From: Geodermatophilus sp. DF01-2
GTDB taxonomy: Bacteria > Actinomycetota > Actinomycetes > Mycobacteriales > Geodermatophilaceae
NCBI RefSeq assembly: GCF_004571065.1
Contig: NZ_SPQN01000003.1
Location: 58,749-122,748, forward strand
Direction: 5' to 3'
Length of the DNA: 64,000 bases
The notes under the pieces were generated by a model, which saw only the letters and a program-made list of their open reading frames with translations, was not told the origin of the DNA and ran no database searches. Of the stretch, positions 44,824-54,976 are shown piece after piece; within the stretch, counting starts at the first letter, position 1, and each line of letters begins with the position of its first letter. Position numbers and translations under genes: made by a program.

Positions 44824-44867
44824 CCGGCACCCCCGACCGGCGACGCCGTTCCGGTGCGCAAGGTCGT

Positions 44868-45332
44868 TCAGCGCACGGCGTAGTCCGGCGATCGCCACGG
44901 CCAGCAGCGGCCGAGCCACGCCCGGACGATGTCGTGCAGCAGCGCGTCCAGGCGCGCCCAGTCGGCACGCACCCAGGACCGGGCGTCCACGTCAAACTCC
45001 GCCGACCGCGGCGGGTAGAAGTAGACGCAGCCCAGGTACTCGCCGCTGGCCGCGTCCAGCACCGCGCACGCGAACCCGCGACGGGCCGCGGCGTCCTCCT
45101 CGTGCCGTCGCAGACTCGACTCGTTCTCCTCCAGAGACGCCGCGATTCCTGGCCAAGCGCGTCCGGCAAAGCCTGGTGTAGCCCGGATGTGGTCGATGCT
45201 GGTGGTCCAGGCAGCGTGGTCGCGCGCGTTGTGAGCCGGGGTCAACGGCTCGAGGTGGAATCTCTCGTCCCGCAGCGGCGGTGGCACCGCGAACCCGGGC
45301 GGCAGGATCGGCTGGACCACACGACGAACCAT
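44868..45332 (-). CDS. GNAT-like N-acetyltransferase domain protein
   Basis: 154-residue GNAT-like protein: [33 protein letters not shown] at the N-terminus, [21 protein letters not shown] corresponding to central GNAT strands, and a C-terminal [21 protein letters not shown] canonical acetyl-CoA pyrophosphate loop (Q/RxxGxG/A) is not evident, so it may be inactive or a distant relative. Predicted substrate unknown. ATG 45332 is the start. It overlaps nothing and ends 45 bp from the convergent gene at 44823. Confidence 0.75.
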   Translation of the reverse strand: MVRRVVQPILPPGFAVPPPLRDERFHLEPLTPAHNARDHAAWTTSIDHIRATPGFAGRAWPGIAASLEENESSLRRHEEDAAARRGFACAVLDAASGEYLGCVYFYPPRSAEFDVDARSWVRADWARLDALLHDIVRAWLGRCWPWRSPDYAVR

Positions 45333-45357
45333 GACCACCCGTCGGCCGCGCCCCGGC

Positions 45358-45963
45358 CTACAGCCAGCCCTTGTCCTCCGCCACCCGTGCGGCCTCGACC
45401 CGCGTGCGCGCCCCGGTCTTGCCGATCGCCGAGGACAGGTAGTTGCGCACCGTCCCCTCGGAGAGGAACAGCCGACGGGAGATGTCGGCGACGGTCGCCC
45501 CGTCGGCGGCCGCCCGCAGGACCTCGGCCTCGCGCGCGGACAGCGGCGTCGCACCCAGCGCCAGCGCCGCGGCGGCCAGGTCGCGGTCGATCACCCGCTC
45601 CCCCGCCACCACGGCGCGGATGGCGCGGGCCAGCTCGGCGACCGGCGCGTCCTTCACCAGGAAGCCGGCCGCGCCGACCTCCATGGCGCGGCGCAGGAAC
45701 CCGGGCCGACCGAAGGTGGTGAGGACGACGGCCCGGCAGTCGGGCACCGCGGCCGCCAGCGCCCGGGCGGCCTCGATGCCGTCGCAGCCGGGCATCTCGA
45801 TGTCGAGCAGCGCGGCGTCGGGCAGGTGTTCCCGGGCGGCGTCCACCACCAGGTCACCGCGGCCCACCTCGGCGACCACGGCGATGTCCTGCTCCAGCTC
45901 CAGCAGCGCCCGCAGCGCGCCGCGGACCATCGACTGGTCCTCGGCGATGAGTACCCGGATCAC
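45358..45963 (-). CDS. LuxR/NarL-family response regulator
   Basis: 201-residue response regulator. Receiver domain with acidic pair near the N-terminus (LIAEDQ), phospho-acceptor Asp in ALLDIEMPGCDG, Thr/Lys switch in VVLTTFG and LVKDAP; C-terminal LuxR helix-turn-helix with LSAREAEVLRAAADGATVADISRRLFLSEGTVRNYLSSAIGKTG. Closest in style to DesR/LiaR-type regulators. GTG 45963 overlaps the kinase stop. It ends with TAG. It probably controls the adjacent ABC exporter. Confidence 0.92.
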   Translation of the reverse strand: MIRVLIAEDQSMVRGALRALLELEQDIAVVAEVGRGDLVVDAAREHLPDAALLDIEMPGCDGIEAARALAAAVPDCRAVVLTTFGRPGFLRRAMEVGAAGFLVKDAPVAELARAIRAVVAGERVIDRDLAAAALALGATPLSAREAEVLRAAADGATVADISRRLFLSEGTVRNYLSSAIGKTGARTRVEAARVAEDKGWL

Positions 45964-47090
45964 CGGGCGCCCACCCGGTCGCCCGCCGGCAGGGGCACCG
46001 GGGCGGACAGCCGGAACCCGCCGTCGGGCGCCGCGCCGTGCTCCAGGCGGCCGTCCAGGCTGCTCAATCTCTCGGCCAACCCAGCCAGCCCGGCGCCCGG
46101 AGCGTCGCCGCGCCCGGAGCCCGGAGGGCCGCCGGCCGGCCCCCGCCCGTCGTCGGTGACGGTCAGCACGACGTCTCCCCCGGCGCGGGCCAGCTCGACG
46201 GTGACGGTGCGGGCGCCGCTGTGCCGCAGCGTGTTCGTCGTCGCCTCGCGCACCACCCAGCCGAGCACCGCGTCGACCGGCCCGGGCAGCTCCGGCACGG
46301 CCGACGGCGCCCGCAGGGTCGTGCCCGCGGCCGACAGGGCAGCGCGGGCCTCGGCGAGGGCGAGGGCGAGGCCGATCTGCCGGTAGCCGCTGACCGCCTC
46401 CCGCACCTCGGCCAGCGCCCGCCGGGCGGCGGCCTCGACGTCGGACATCTCGGCGCGGGCCCGCGCCGGATCCCGCTCGGCCAGCCGCCCGGCGAGCTCG
46501 CTCTTGAGCGCGATGAGCGACAGGCTGTGGCCGAGCAGGTCGTGCAGGTCGCGGGCGAAGCGCAGCCGCTCCTCGGCGACGGCGGACCGGGCCAGCTCGT
46601 CCCGGGCCTCGACGAGCTCGGCGTTGACCGAGACCAGGTACCGGGTGCCGCGCAGCGCGAAAGCGGTGAGCAGGCAGATCACCGGCAGGAAGAACAGCTC
46701 GCCCAGCACGCCGTGCGCGGCGATCACCGCGGCGCAGACGCCTGCCGCGCCGACGACCGCCGGCCACACCCAGCGCTCGGGGAGCCCCGCCGCCGCAGCC
46801 GCCGACACGTAGATCATCAGCCCGGACCAGGCAGGGCCGAGCCACACGGCCAGCCCGATCCCGATCACCGCCACCGCCAGCAGCGCCCGCCACGGCACGC
46901 CGCGGCAGCGGTCGGACATCCGGGTGAACACCGTGAGGTAGACGGCGGTGAAGCAGGCCAGTCCCAGGACGGCGACGACCCGCACGGCTGCCGGGCGCGG
47001 CGTGCTCGCCAGGTCGGCCAGCGGGAAGACCTGGAACAGCAGCCAGGGCAGCGCCCAGCCCACTCGCTGCCAGCGGGTGCGGGGATCCAC
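45960..47090 (-). CDS. Sensor histidine kinase (HisKA_3 type)
   Basis: 376-residue NarL-type kinase with about five to six N-terminal transmembrane helices and no sizeable extracellular domain (intramembrane-sensing style). HisKA_3 with phospho-His in RFARDLHDLLGHSLSLIALK, ATPase domain with VVREATTNTLRHSGA (N box), VTDDGRG (G1) and GAGLAGLAERL (G2). GTG 47090 lacks a clear ribosome site. It lies 20 bp downstream of the ABC permease gene, so ATPase-permease-kinase-regulator form one unit, like DesKR/LiaSR systems that report membrane or antibiotic stress. Confidence 0.92.
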   Translation of the reverse strand: MDPRTRWQRVGWALPWLLFQVFPLADLASTPRPAAVRVVAVLGLACFTAVYLTVFTRMSDRCRGVPWRALLAVAVIGIGLAVWLGPAWSGLMIYVSAAAAAGLPERWVWPAVVGAAGVCAAVIAAHGVLGELFFLPVICLLTAFALRGTRYLVSVNAELVEARDELARSAVAEERLRFARDLHDLLGHSLSLIALKSELAGRLAERDPARARAEMSDVEAAARRALAEVREAVSGYRQIGLALALAEARAALSAAGTTLRAPSAVPELPGPVDAVLGWVVREATTNTLRHSGARTVTVELARAGGDVVLTVTDDGRGPAGGPPGSGRGDAPGAGLAGLAERLSSLDGRLEHGAAPDGGFRLSAPVPLPAGDRVGAR

Positions 47091-47110
47091 GGCCCGGAAC
47101 GCTAGACCGC

Positions 47111-47857
47111 TCAGCCCGCGACGGCGTGCAGCGGACGCCGACGCAGGACCACGGCGGTGAGAACGGCGAAAGCCGCGGCGAACCCGGCGACCGCCAGGAC
47201 CGTCAGCAGCGCCGGCCCGTCCCCGGCGACGACCTCGCGACCGAGCTCGGCGTACCAGTACGACGGCAGGGTGTGCGCCAGTGCCCGCAGGGACTCCGGG
47301 AACAGCTGCACCGGCACCCACAGGCCGCCGAGAGCGGCGAGCACGACACCGAGGATGCCGATCGCGCCGCCGGCGGCCTTGTCCTCGAGGGAGTGGCCCA
47401 CCAACAGGCCGAGCGCGACGAAGGCGCCCGATCCGAGCCACAGCACCGCAACCAGGCCGGCCCAGGTGGACAGCGGCAGCTCGACCCCGTTGACCAGCCT
47501 GCCCACCAGGGCCACGACCACCAGGCTCGGCAGGGTCAGCAGCATGCCGACGAGCACGTCGACGGCGACGACGGACGACGTCGCGACGGGCGTGACCCGC
47601 AGCTGCCGCAGCCAGCCCGAGGCCCGGTCGAAGGAGATCCGGATCGTCGCGCCCAGGGCGGCCCCGAGTGCGCCGTAGGCCATCATCGAGACCATCGAGG
47701 CGGTCGCGTACGCCTGGTACTGCGCCGCCGCGCCGGCCTGGGCGCCGAAGACCTGGGTGAAGAAGATCGTGAACAGGGCCGGCAGCAGCACCGTGAAGAA
47801 CAGGAACTGCCGGTTGCGCCCGACGCGGCGCAACTGGAAGGCGAACAGGGTGCTCAT
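47111..47857 (-). CDS. ABC-2 type transporter permease
   Basis: 248-residue integral membrane protein with six predicted helices: QFLFFTVLLPALFTIFFTQVF, ASMVSMMAYGALGAALG, VDVLVGMLLTLPSLVVVALVG, LVAVLWLGSGAFVALGLLVG, IGILGVVLAALGGLWVP and LLTVLAVAGFAAAFAVLTAVVL. Matches ABC-2 (YadH/DrrB-like) exporter permeases. ATG 47857 overlaps the ATPase gene stop, so the two subunits are coupled. The substrate is unknown; linked two-component genes suggest drug or lipid export. Confidence 0.92.
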   Translation of the reverse strand: MSTLFAFQLRRVGRNRQFLFFTVLLPALFTIFFTQVFGAQAGAAAQYQAYATASMVSMMAYGALGAALGATIRISFDRASGWLRQLRVTPVATSSVVAVDVLVGMLLTLPSLVVVALVGRLVNGVELPLSTWAGLVAVLWLGSGAFVALGLLVGHSLEDKAAGGAIGILGVVLAALGGLWVPVQLFPESLRALAHTLPSYWYAELGREVVAGDGPALLTVLAVAGFAAAFAVLTAVVLRRRPLHAVAG

Positions 47858-48759
47858 CGGTCGGCTCCGATCGGGGTGCGGGAACGGCTGGTGAGGGAGA
47901 GCACCGCCTCCTCGAGGCTGGCGCCGCGGACCTGCAGGTCGGGCAGCCGCCGGCCGCCGGCCAGCAGCGCCAGGAGGGTGGCCTCGACGTTGTCGGTGGT
48001 GAGGCTGATTCGTTCGCCCTGCCGGTCGGCGGCGGTCACGCCCGGAAGGCCGGCGAACCTCCAGTCCTCGTCGGCGGTGAAGGTGACGGTGCGTCCGGCG
48101 ATGCCGGCCTTGACCTGCGCGGCGGTGCCGTCGGCGACGACCTGCCCGCCGGCGACCACGACCACGCGGTCGGCGACGGCGTCGGCCTCCTCGAGGTGGT
48201 GGGTGGCGAAGACGACGGTGGTGCCGCGGTCGGCGAGCCGGCGCATCGTCGTCCAGAAGGCGCGGCGGCCCTCGACGTCCATGGCCGAGGTCGGCTCGTC
48301 GAGCAGCAGCAGCGGTGGCTCGCCGGCCAGGGCGAGGGCGAGCAGCACGCGCTGGCGCTGCCCGCCGGAGAGCGCGTCCACCGGGCGGCCGAGCAGGCCG
48401 TCGATGCCCGCGGTGACGACGAGGTCGTCCAGCGGCCAGGAGCGCGGACAGCTGCGCCGGACCAGCTCGACGACCTCCCTCACCCGCGACTCGCCGGGCA
48501 GCCCGCCGTGCTGCAGCATCGCGCCGACACAGCCGGCGCGGACGGCCGCGGCCGGCGTCCGGCCGAGCACGCGCACGGTGCCGGTGGAGGGCACCAGGCC
48601 GAGGACGGCGTTGACGACGGTCGACTTGCCGGCGCCGTTGGGCCCGAGCAGCGCCACCGTCTCGCCGGTGCGCAGCTGCAGGTCGAGGCCGTCGACAGCG
48701 GTGGTGTCGCCGTAGCGGACGGTGAGGTCGCGGATGTCGAGTGCGGTTCCGGGAGGCAC
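47854..48759 (-). CDS. ABC transporter ATP-binding protein
   Basis: 301-residue ABC ATPase: Walker A LLGPNGAGKST, Q-loop GAMLQHGGLP, signature LSGGQRQRV, Walker B LLLLDEPTSAMD, switch His in FATHHLEEAD. The C-terminal ~80 residues (TADEDWRFAGLPGVTAADRQGERISLTT) form a DrrA-like extension. GTG 48759 is the start. First gene of a four-gene exporter/two-component unit. Confidence 0.93.
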   Translation of the reverse strand: MPPGTALDIRDLTVRYGDTTAVDGLDLQLRTGETVALLGPNGAGKSTVVNAVLGLVPSTGTVRVLGRTPAAAVRAGCVGAMLQHGGLPGESRVREVVELVRRSCPRSWPLDDLVVTAGIDGLLGRPVDALSGGQRQRVLLALALAGEPPLLLLDEPTSAMDVEGRRAFWTTMRRLADRGTTVVFATHHLEEADAVADRVVVVAGGQVVADGTAAQVKAGIAGRTVTFTADEDWRFAGLPGVTAADRQGERISLTTDNVEATLLALLAGGRRLPDLQVRGASLEEAVLSLTSRSRTPIGADR

Positions 48760-48839
48760 GCGACCAGCCTGTCGGCGACGGCCACCCGGTCAGTAGTGCA
48801 GGACGTCGCGACGCCGACCTGACATCCGTCACGTCCCGG

Positions 48840-48899
48840 CCTCCCTGCAGGGGCCCGCGGCGAGCCTGCGAGCCGTGGGGGGGGGCAGGGAGGTCCTTA
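48840..48899 (+). repeat. Structured intergenic repeat, copy A
   Basis: Outer stem CCTCCCTGC (48840-48848) / GCAGGGAGG (48885-48893) and inner hairpin CCCGCGGC (48854-48861) - GAGCCTGCGA loop (48862-48871) - GCCGTGGG (48872-48879). Its right end, TCCTTAC, supplies the hemW stop codon (TAA, 48899-48897). Confidence 0.75.
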
Positions 48900-50120
48900 C
48901 TCGGTCAGCTCCCTCACCAGTGCGTCGGCGAGCAGCCGCCCGCGGTCGGTGAGGACGGCGCGGCCGGCGGCGTGGGCCACCGGCTCCAGCAGGCCGCGGG
49001 CGACGGCGTCGGCGGCACGGGCCCGGCCGGCGGCCGAGAGCGCGGTCAGCGGCAGTCCCTCGCGCATCCGCAGGCCGAGCATCACCGTCTCCAGCGCGCG
49101 GTCGGCGTCGTCGAGCAGCTCGGAGTCCTGCACCGGGCTCTCCCCGCGCAGCAGCCGCCCGGCGTAGGCCGCGGGGTGCTTCACGTTCCACCACCGCAGC
49201 CCGCCGACGTGGCTGTGCGCCCCGGGGCCGACGCCCCACCAGTTGGCGCTGGCCCAGTACAGCTCGTTGTGCCGGCAGCGGGCGGCGTCGCCGCGCGCCC
49301 AGTTGGAGACCTCGTACCAGTCGAAGCCGGCGGCGCTCAGGGTTGCGTCGGCCTGCTCGTAGCGGTCGGCGAGGACGTCGTCGTCGGGCGGGGGCAGCTC
49401 ACCGCGGTCGATGCGGCGGGCCAGCCGGGTGCCCTCCTCGACGATGAGCGCGTAGGCGCTGACGTGGTCCACCGGCGCGGCGAGGACGGCGTCGAGCGAG
49501 GCGGCCCAGTCCGCGTCGGTCTCCCCCGGCGTCCCGTAGATGAGGTCGAGGTTGACGTGCCCGAAGCCGGCGGCGTGCGCCTCCTGCGCCGCCTCGACGG
49601 CGCGGCCGGGGGTGTGCCGTCGGTCGAGGACGGCGAGGACGTGCTCGGCGGCCGACTGCATGCCCAGGCTGATCCGGGTGAAGCCTGCCTCCCGCAGCCG
49701 GGCCAGGCTCGCCGGGGTCACCGTCTCCGGGTTGGCCTCGGTGGTGACCTCGACGTCGCCGGCGACGGGGAAGAGTTCCCGCACGGTGGCGAGGACGGCG
49801 GCGAGGTCGTCGGCGGCCAGCAGCGTGGGGGTGCCGCCGCCGACGAAGACGGTGGAGACGGTGGGCAGGTCGGGGCCGAGGGTCTCGGCGGCCTGCCGGA
49901 GCTCGGCGATCGCGGTGCCGGCGTACTCCGCCCGGCTGGCGCCCGGGCCCAGCTCGTCGGCGGTGTAGGTGTTGAAGTCGCAGTAGCCGCAGCGGGTGGC
50001 GCAGAAGGGCACGTGCACGTACAGCCCGAAGGTCGTGCGCGCCAGCCCCTCGCGGGCGCTGTCGGGTAGCTGCAGAGTCCGCGGCGGAGCGGCCTGGAGC
50101 AGCGGCAGGGCGGCGTTCAT
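48897..50120 (-). CDS. hemW: HemW-type radical SAM protein
   Basis: 407-residue radical SAM protein of the HemW (formerly HemN-like) family, a haem-binding chaperone-like enzyme. The cluster motif is CATRCGYCDF (CxxxCxxC), followed by GGGTPTLL, TTEANPETV, RISLGMQSA and LDLIYGTPGETDADW; the C-terminal HemN domain has NWWGVGPGAHSHV. The extra Cys next to CxxxCxxC of true HemN is absent, favouring HemW. ATG 50120 is the start; divergent from the enoyl-CoA hydratase at 50172. Confidence 0.94.
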   Translation of the reverse strand: MNAALPLLQAAPPRTLQLPDSAREGLARTTFGLYVHVPFCATRCGYCDFNTYTADELGPGASRAEYAGTAIAELRQAAETLGPDLPTVSTVFVGGGTPTLLAADDLAAVLATVRELFPVAGDVEVTTEANPETVTPASLARLREAGFTRISLGMQSAAEHVLAVLDRRHTPGRAVEAAQEAHAAGFGHVNLDLIYGTPGETDADWAASLDAVLAAPVDHVSAYALIVEEGTRLARRIDRGELPPPDDDVLADRYEQADATLSAAGFDWYEVSNWARGDAARCRHNELYWASANWWGVGPGAHSHVGGLRWWNVKHPAAYAGRLLRGESPVQDSELLDDADRALETVMLGLRMREGLPLTALSAAGRARAADAVARGLLEPVAHAAGRAVLTDRGRLLADALVRELTE

Positions 50121-50171
50121 CCGCTCCCAGTGTGCTCCCCCGTGTGTCGTGGCCGGGCAGGATGGGCGGTC

Positions 50172-50942
50172 GTGAGCGACGACACGGTGCTGCAGGTCTC
50201 GACGTCCCGGGGGGTCGCGACCCTCACGCTGGACTCCCCCGCCAACCGCAACGCGCTGTCCCGCGCGATGCGCGCCCAGCTGCGGACGGCGCTGGCCGAC
50301 GTGCTGGCCGACGACGGCGTGCGGGTGGTGGTGCTGGACCACACCGGGCGGGTCTTCTGCTCGGGCATGGACCTGTCGGAGGCAGCCGGGGGCCAGGCGG
50401 AGGCCCAGGGGGTGCGCGAGTTCCCCGAGATCCTCGAGACGATCTGGCGCTCGCCCAAGCCGGTGCTCGCCGTCGTCCGGGGCCCGGCGCGGGCCGGCGG
50501 GGTGGGGCTGGCCGCCGCCTGCGACGTCGTCGTCGCCGGCAGCTCGGCGACCTTCGCCTTCTCCGAGGTGCGCCTGGGCATCGTGCCCGCGGTGATCTCG
50601 GCGGTCGTCCTGCCGCGCATGGTCCCGCACGTGGCGCACCGACTGATGCTCACCGGCGAGGCGTTCGACGCGGCCGCCGCGGCCGCCGGCGGGCTGGTCG
50701 ACGTCTGCGTGTCCGACGACGAGGTCGACGCCGCGGTGGCCGCGCAGGCCGCCGCGCTCGCGGCCGGGGCGCCGGCCGCGCTGGCCGAGACCAAGCGGCT
50801 GCTGCGGGCCGGCGGGCTGCGCGGCTCGTTCGACGACCTGCTCGAACTCTCGGCGCGCTTCTTCGCGAGCGAGGAGGGCCAGGAGGGCATCGCGGCGTTC
50901 CGGGATAAGCGCCCGGCCCGCTGGGTGCCGACGGCCGACTGA
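50172..50942 (+). CDS. Enoyl-CoA hydratase/isomerase family protein
   Basis: 256-residue crotonase-fold protein: VATLTLDSPANRNALSRAM, first oxyanion segment RVFCSGMDLSEA, second RGPARAGGVGLAAACDVVVA, and EVRLGIVPAVIS with a Glu typical of hydratases. Actinobacteria usually carry it beside hemW. Start GTG 50172 (VSDDTVLQVSTS) gives the conserved N-terminus; a frame from 50130 would only add a low-quality leader. Exact substrate unknown. Confidence 0.9.
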   Translation: MSDDTVLQVSTSRGVATLTLDSPANRNALSRAMRAQLRTALADVLADDGVRVVVLDHTGRVFCSGMDLSEAAGGQAEAQGVREFPEILETIWRSPKPVLAVVRGPARAGGVGLAAACDVVVAGSSATFAFSEVRLGIVPAVISAVVLPRMVPHVAHRLMLTGEAFDAAAAAAGGLVDVCVSDDEVDAAVAAQAAALAAGAPAALAETKRLLRAGGLRGSFDDLLELSARFFASEEGQEGIAAFRDKRPARWVPTAD

Positions 50943-50988
50943 ACGAGGACCCCCTGCCCCCCACCCGGCCCGTCCAGGGCACCGCTGG

Positions 50989-51046
50989 CCCCCTGCAGGG
51001 TCCCGCCACGAGCCTGCGAGTGGCGGGGGGCGGGAGGTCCTCTTAC
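50989..51046 (+). repeat. Structured intergenic repeat, copy B
   Basis: Inner hairpin CCCGCCAC (51002-51009) - GAGCCTGCGA loop (51010-51019) - GTGGCGGG (51020-51027), with a weaker outer stem (50989-50996 / 51030-51037) and end word TCCTCTTAC. Between the convergent genes ending at 50942 and 51090. Confidence 0.75.
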
Positions 51047-51089
51047 GAGGGATGGGGAGGACGGGATCCTCCTACCTGCAGGGAGGCCG

Positions 51090-51485
51090 TCATCGGAGCA
51101 CGTAGGTCGCGATCATCTGCCCGAGGGCCCGGATGTCGGCGTTGCCCTTGAACTCCAGCCGCACCTTGCCCAGCCCGCTGAACCACAGGTCGAGCTCGGC
51201 ATCGAGGTCGAATGTGCCGGCGGTCTCGATGGAGAAGGCCTGGACCTTGCTGTAGGGCAACGAGGTGAAGTCACGCTTGCGGCCGGTCATCCCCTGGACG
51301 TTGACGGCGATCAGCCGCTTGTCCGTGAAGACGACGAAGTCCCGCACGGCCTTGAAGCAGGCGACGATCTGCTCGCCCGGTACGAGCAGCGGCGCCACCT
51401 CCGGGCCGATCTCCTGCGGGTGCACGGGGTTGAGCTTGAAGACGGAGCCGTTGCCGAAGTCGATCACCCGGTCACGGTAGGTCAC
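51090..51485 (-). CDS. Bacterial PH-domain protein
   Basis: 131-residue bPH-type protein: LVPGEQIVACFKAVRDFVVFTDKRLIAVNVQGMTGRKRDFTSLPYSKVQAFSIETAGTFDLDAELDLWFSG is the usual strand pattern of the bPH_1 (DUF1696/YvbH) family. These soluble proteins assemble as rings in structural work; the cellular role is unclear. GTG 51485 is the start. It lies 50 bp downstream of selB on the same strand, so a run-through transcript from selAB is possible. Confidence 0.88.
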   Translation of the reverse strand: MTYRDRVIDFGNGSVFKLNPVHPQEIGPEVAPLLVPGEQIVACFKAVRDFVVFTDKRLIAVNVQGMTGRKRDFTSLPYSKVQAFSIETAGTFDLDAELDLWFSGLGKVRLEFKGNADIRALGQMIATYVLR

Positions 51486-51534
51486 GCGCCGGGGACGGCC
51501 CGCCGGCAGCCGGCGAGCGGGCTGCTCCGCCGGG

Positions 51535-53288
51535 CTACCGCAGCCGGCGGGTGTTGTCCGGCAGCCGCCCGGTGACGCCGCGCGCGTCCAGCCACTCCAT
51601 GAGCGGGACGGCGACCCGCCGGGTGGTGCCCCACGCCGAGCGGGCCTGGCTCAGGGTGAACGGCGCAGGCAGCCCCGCCAGCCGGGCCCGCGCCTCCTCG
51701 GCCACGCCCGGGGCCAGGTAGACGCCGTCGCCGATCCTCACCAGCTGCCCGTCGCGCACGGCGGCGGCGAGCTCCCGCGGCCCGAGCCCGGCGGCGCGCA
51801 GGTCCTCGGCGTCCGGCGCGGCGAACGGGTCGGCGGTCAGCCGGTCGCGGATGGCGTCGACGGCCTGCTGCACCCGCGGCGGCAGCCCGGCGGACGCGAC
51901 GGCCACCCGGCCCTCGCGCAGCGCCAGCGGCGGTCGGACGACGGCCGGCACCAGCTCGTCGTCGGGGAGGTCGAGGGCCCGCCGGACGACGGCGACCGGC
52001 GGCCCGGCCTCCAGCGGACGCAACTGCCGGTAGCGGCCGACCACCCCGGGCAGCGCGGCGGCCAGTTCGTCGACCAGGCCGGGGGCGAGCAGCCAGGGCC
52101 CCACGGTGGTCGCGTCCTCCGGCACCGGCCAGCCCATGGCGGCGAAGTCCGCGGCCCGGACGATCCGGCGGCGGGCGAGCTCGGCGGCCGCACCCGCCGA
52201 ACCGGTGGGCTGCTCGGCCAGCTCCGCGGCGCGCCGGCGGGCCGCACCTCGCCGGCGCAGCTCGGGCGGGTCGACGTCCCGGACGTCCGCGCCCAGCACG
52301 CGGCGCGCCCCGGGGTCGCGCAGGAGCAGCCGGTCCCCCACCCGCAGCGGCAGCGGGGAGGCCAGCCGCAGCCGCACCGCCGTCCCTTCCAGCGGCCGCA
52401 GCCGGGCACCGACGGCGGCCGACCCGATGTGGACCACCGCCTCGGCGGGCAGCCGGCCTTCGTCCCGAGGACCCGACCCACCCGCGGCGACGAGGGTCAC
52501 GTCCAGCTCCGCGGTCGAGCGGAACGCTCCCGGGGTGAGCAGCGCGTCGCCGCGGGTCAGCTCCTCGACGGCGATGCCGCGCAGGTTCAGTGCGACCCGC
52601 GCGGTGGCCGCGGCCCGCTCCACCGGCTGCCCCAGCGACTGCACACTCCGGACACCGACTTCGCGGCCGCCCAGCTGCAGCCGGTCGCCGGCTGCGACGC
52701 CGCCCGCGGCGAGGGTCCCGGTGACGACCGTTCCGGCCCCCTTGATGGGGAAGGCGCGGTCGATCCACAGCCGCACCGGCGCCTCCCGGTCGGGCGCGGG
52801 CAGCCCGGCGAGCAGCGCCTCCAGCGCCGCGACGACCTCGGGCACGCCGGCGCCGGTGGCCGCGCTGACCGCCACCCCCGGGACATCCCCCATCGACGTC
52901 GCCGCCAGCCGCTCGCGTACCTCGGCGAGCACCGGTGCGGGGTCGGCGAGGTCGGATTTCGTGACCGCGAGCAGCGCGTGCCGCACGCCGAGCGCGTCGA
53001 GGACGGCGACGTGCTCGGCGGTCTGCGCCGACCAGCCGTCGTCCGCCGCGACGACGACGAGCGCGGCGGGCACCGAGCCGACGCCGGCGAGCATGTTGCC
53101 GACGAACCGCTCGTGCCCGGGCACGTCGACGACCGCGAGCCGGCGCCCCGACGGCAGCGTCGTCCAGACGAAGCCGAGGTCGATGGTCAGCCCGCGGCGG
53201 CGCTCCTCCTCCCACCGGTCGGGCTCCATTCCGGTGAGCGCCCGGACCAGCGTGGACTTGCCGTGGTCCACGTGCCCGGCGGTCGCGA

Positions 53289-53298
<10 letters not shown>
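51535..53298 (-). CDS. selB: Selenocysteine-specific elongation factor SelB
   Basis: 587-residue SelB, which carries Sec-tRNA to the ribosome and binds the SECIS hairpin. EF-Tu-like domains with GHVDHGKST, DVPGHERF and TKSD, then Sec-type domain 3, and a C-terminal winged-helix region (about residues 400-587) for SECIS binding. GTG 53298 overlaps the selA stop by 10 nt. It terminates at TAG, the codon matched by the CUA tRNA-Sec of this locus; what follows is discussed under findings. The C-terminal winged helices end TTRRVAVPLMEWLDARGVTGRLPDN. Confidence 0.95.
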
Positions 53299-54599
<1,301 letters not shown>

Positions 54600-54824
54600 C
54601 GCCTGCGCAGCGTAGGCGCGGAAGACCCGCGGCCGCCCCGGGCCCGTCGGCGCGCGTCGCTTCCGTGTCGGACGAGCGCGGCTCTGCGGCCCGGCCCCCG
54701 GCGTGCACCCGCCCGAAGGCTCGGGCGTTCTCGCGTTCAGCGTGGCGCGGTCAGCCGGTGCGAACGCGGCGGCGGGTTCGTGCCAAGTGGCCGAGCTGCG
54801 CAGAGGTGCGAGCCGTCACGAGCC

Positions 54825-54857
54825 GCGGGCCGCCGTCCGGTGGGGACGGCGGCCCGC
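54825..54857 (-). terminator. Hairpin terminator of tRNA-Sec
   Basis: 14-bp stem GCGGGCCGCCGTCC (54825-54838) / GGACGGCGGCCCGC (54844-54857) with a 5-nt loop, beginning 13 nt after the tRNA 3' end in the direction of transcription. The rest of 54600-54824 shows no gene. Confidence 0.75.
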
Positions 54858-54870
54858 AGGGCGGGACGGT

Positions 54871-54966
54871 TGGCGGAGGCGGACGGGAATCGAACCCGCC
54901 TGACCGAGCTGCTCGGCCACGTCGGCTTTAGAGGCCGCGGGGGCCACCAGGCACCCTGACGCCTCC
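54871..54966 (-). tRNA. selC: tRNA-Sec with anticodon CUA (UAG-decoding)
   Basis: 96 nt including encoded CCA. Acceptor GGAGGCG/CGCCTCC with discriminator G; long variable arm GGCCGAG-CAG-CTCGGTC; T loop TTCGATT; anticodon arm CGGC-CTCTAAA-GCCG. In the 7-nt loop, T33 is followed by CTA where canonical tRNA-Sec has TCA, so it should read UAG, not UGA. The T stem can be 5 bp plus one further pair, giving 7+6 or a mismatched 8+5 acceptor/T stack, both totalling 13 layers. Position beside selA, selB and selD confirms identity. Confidence 0.95.
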
Positions 54967-54976
54967 GCCGCGCAGC

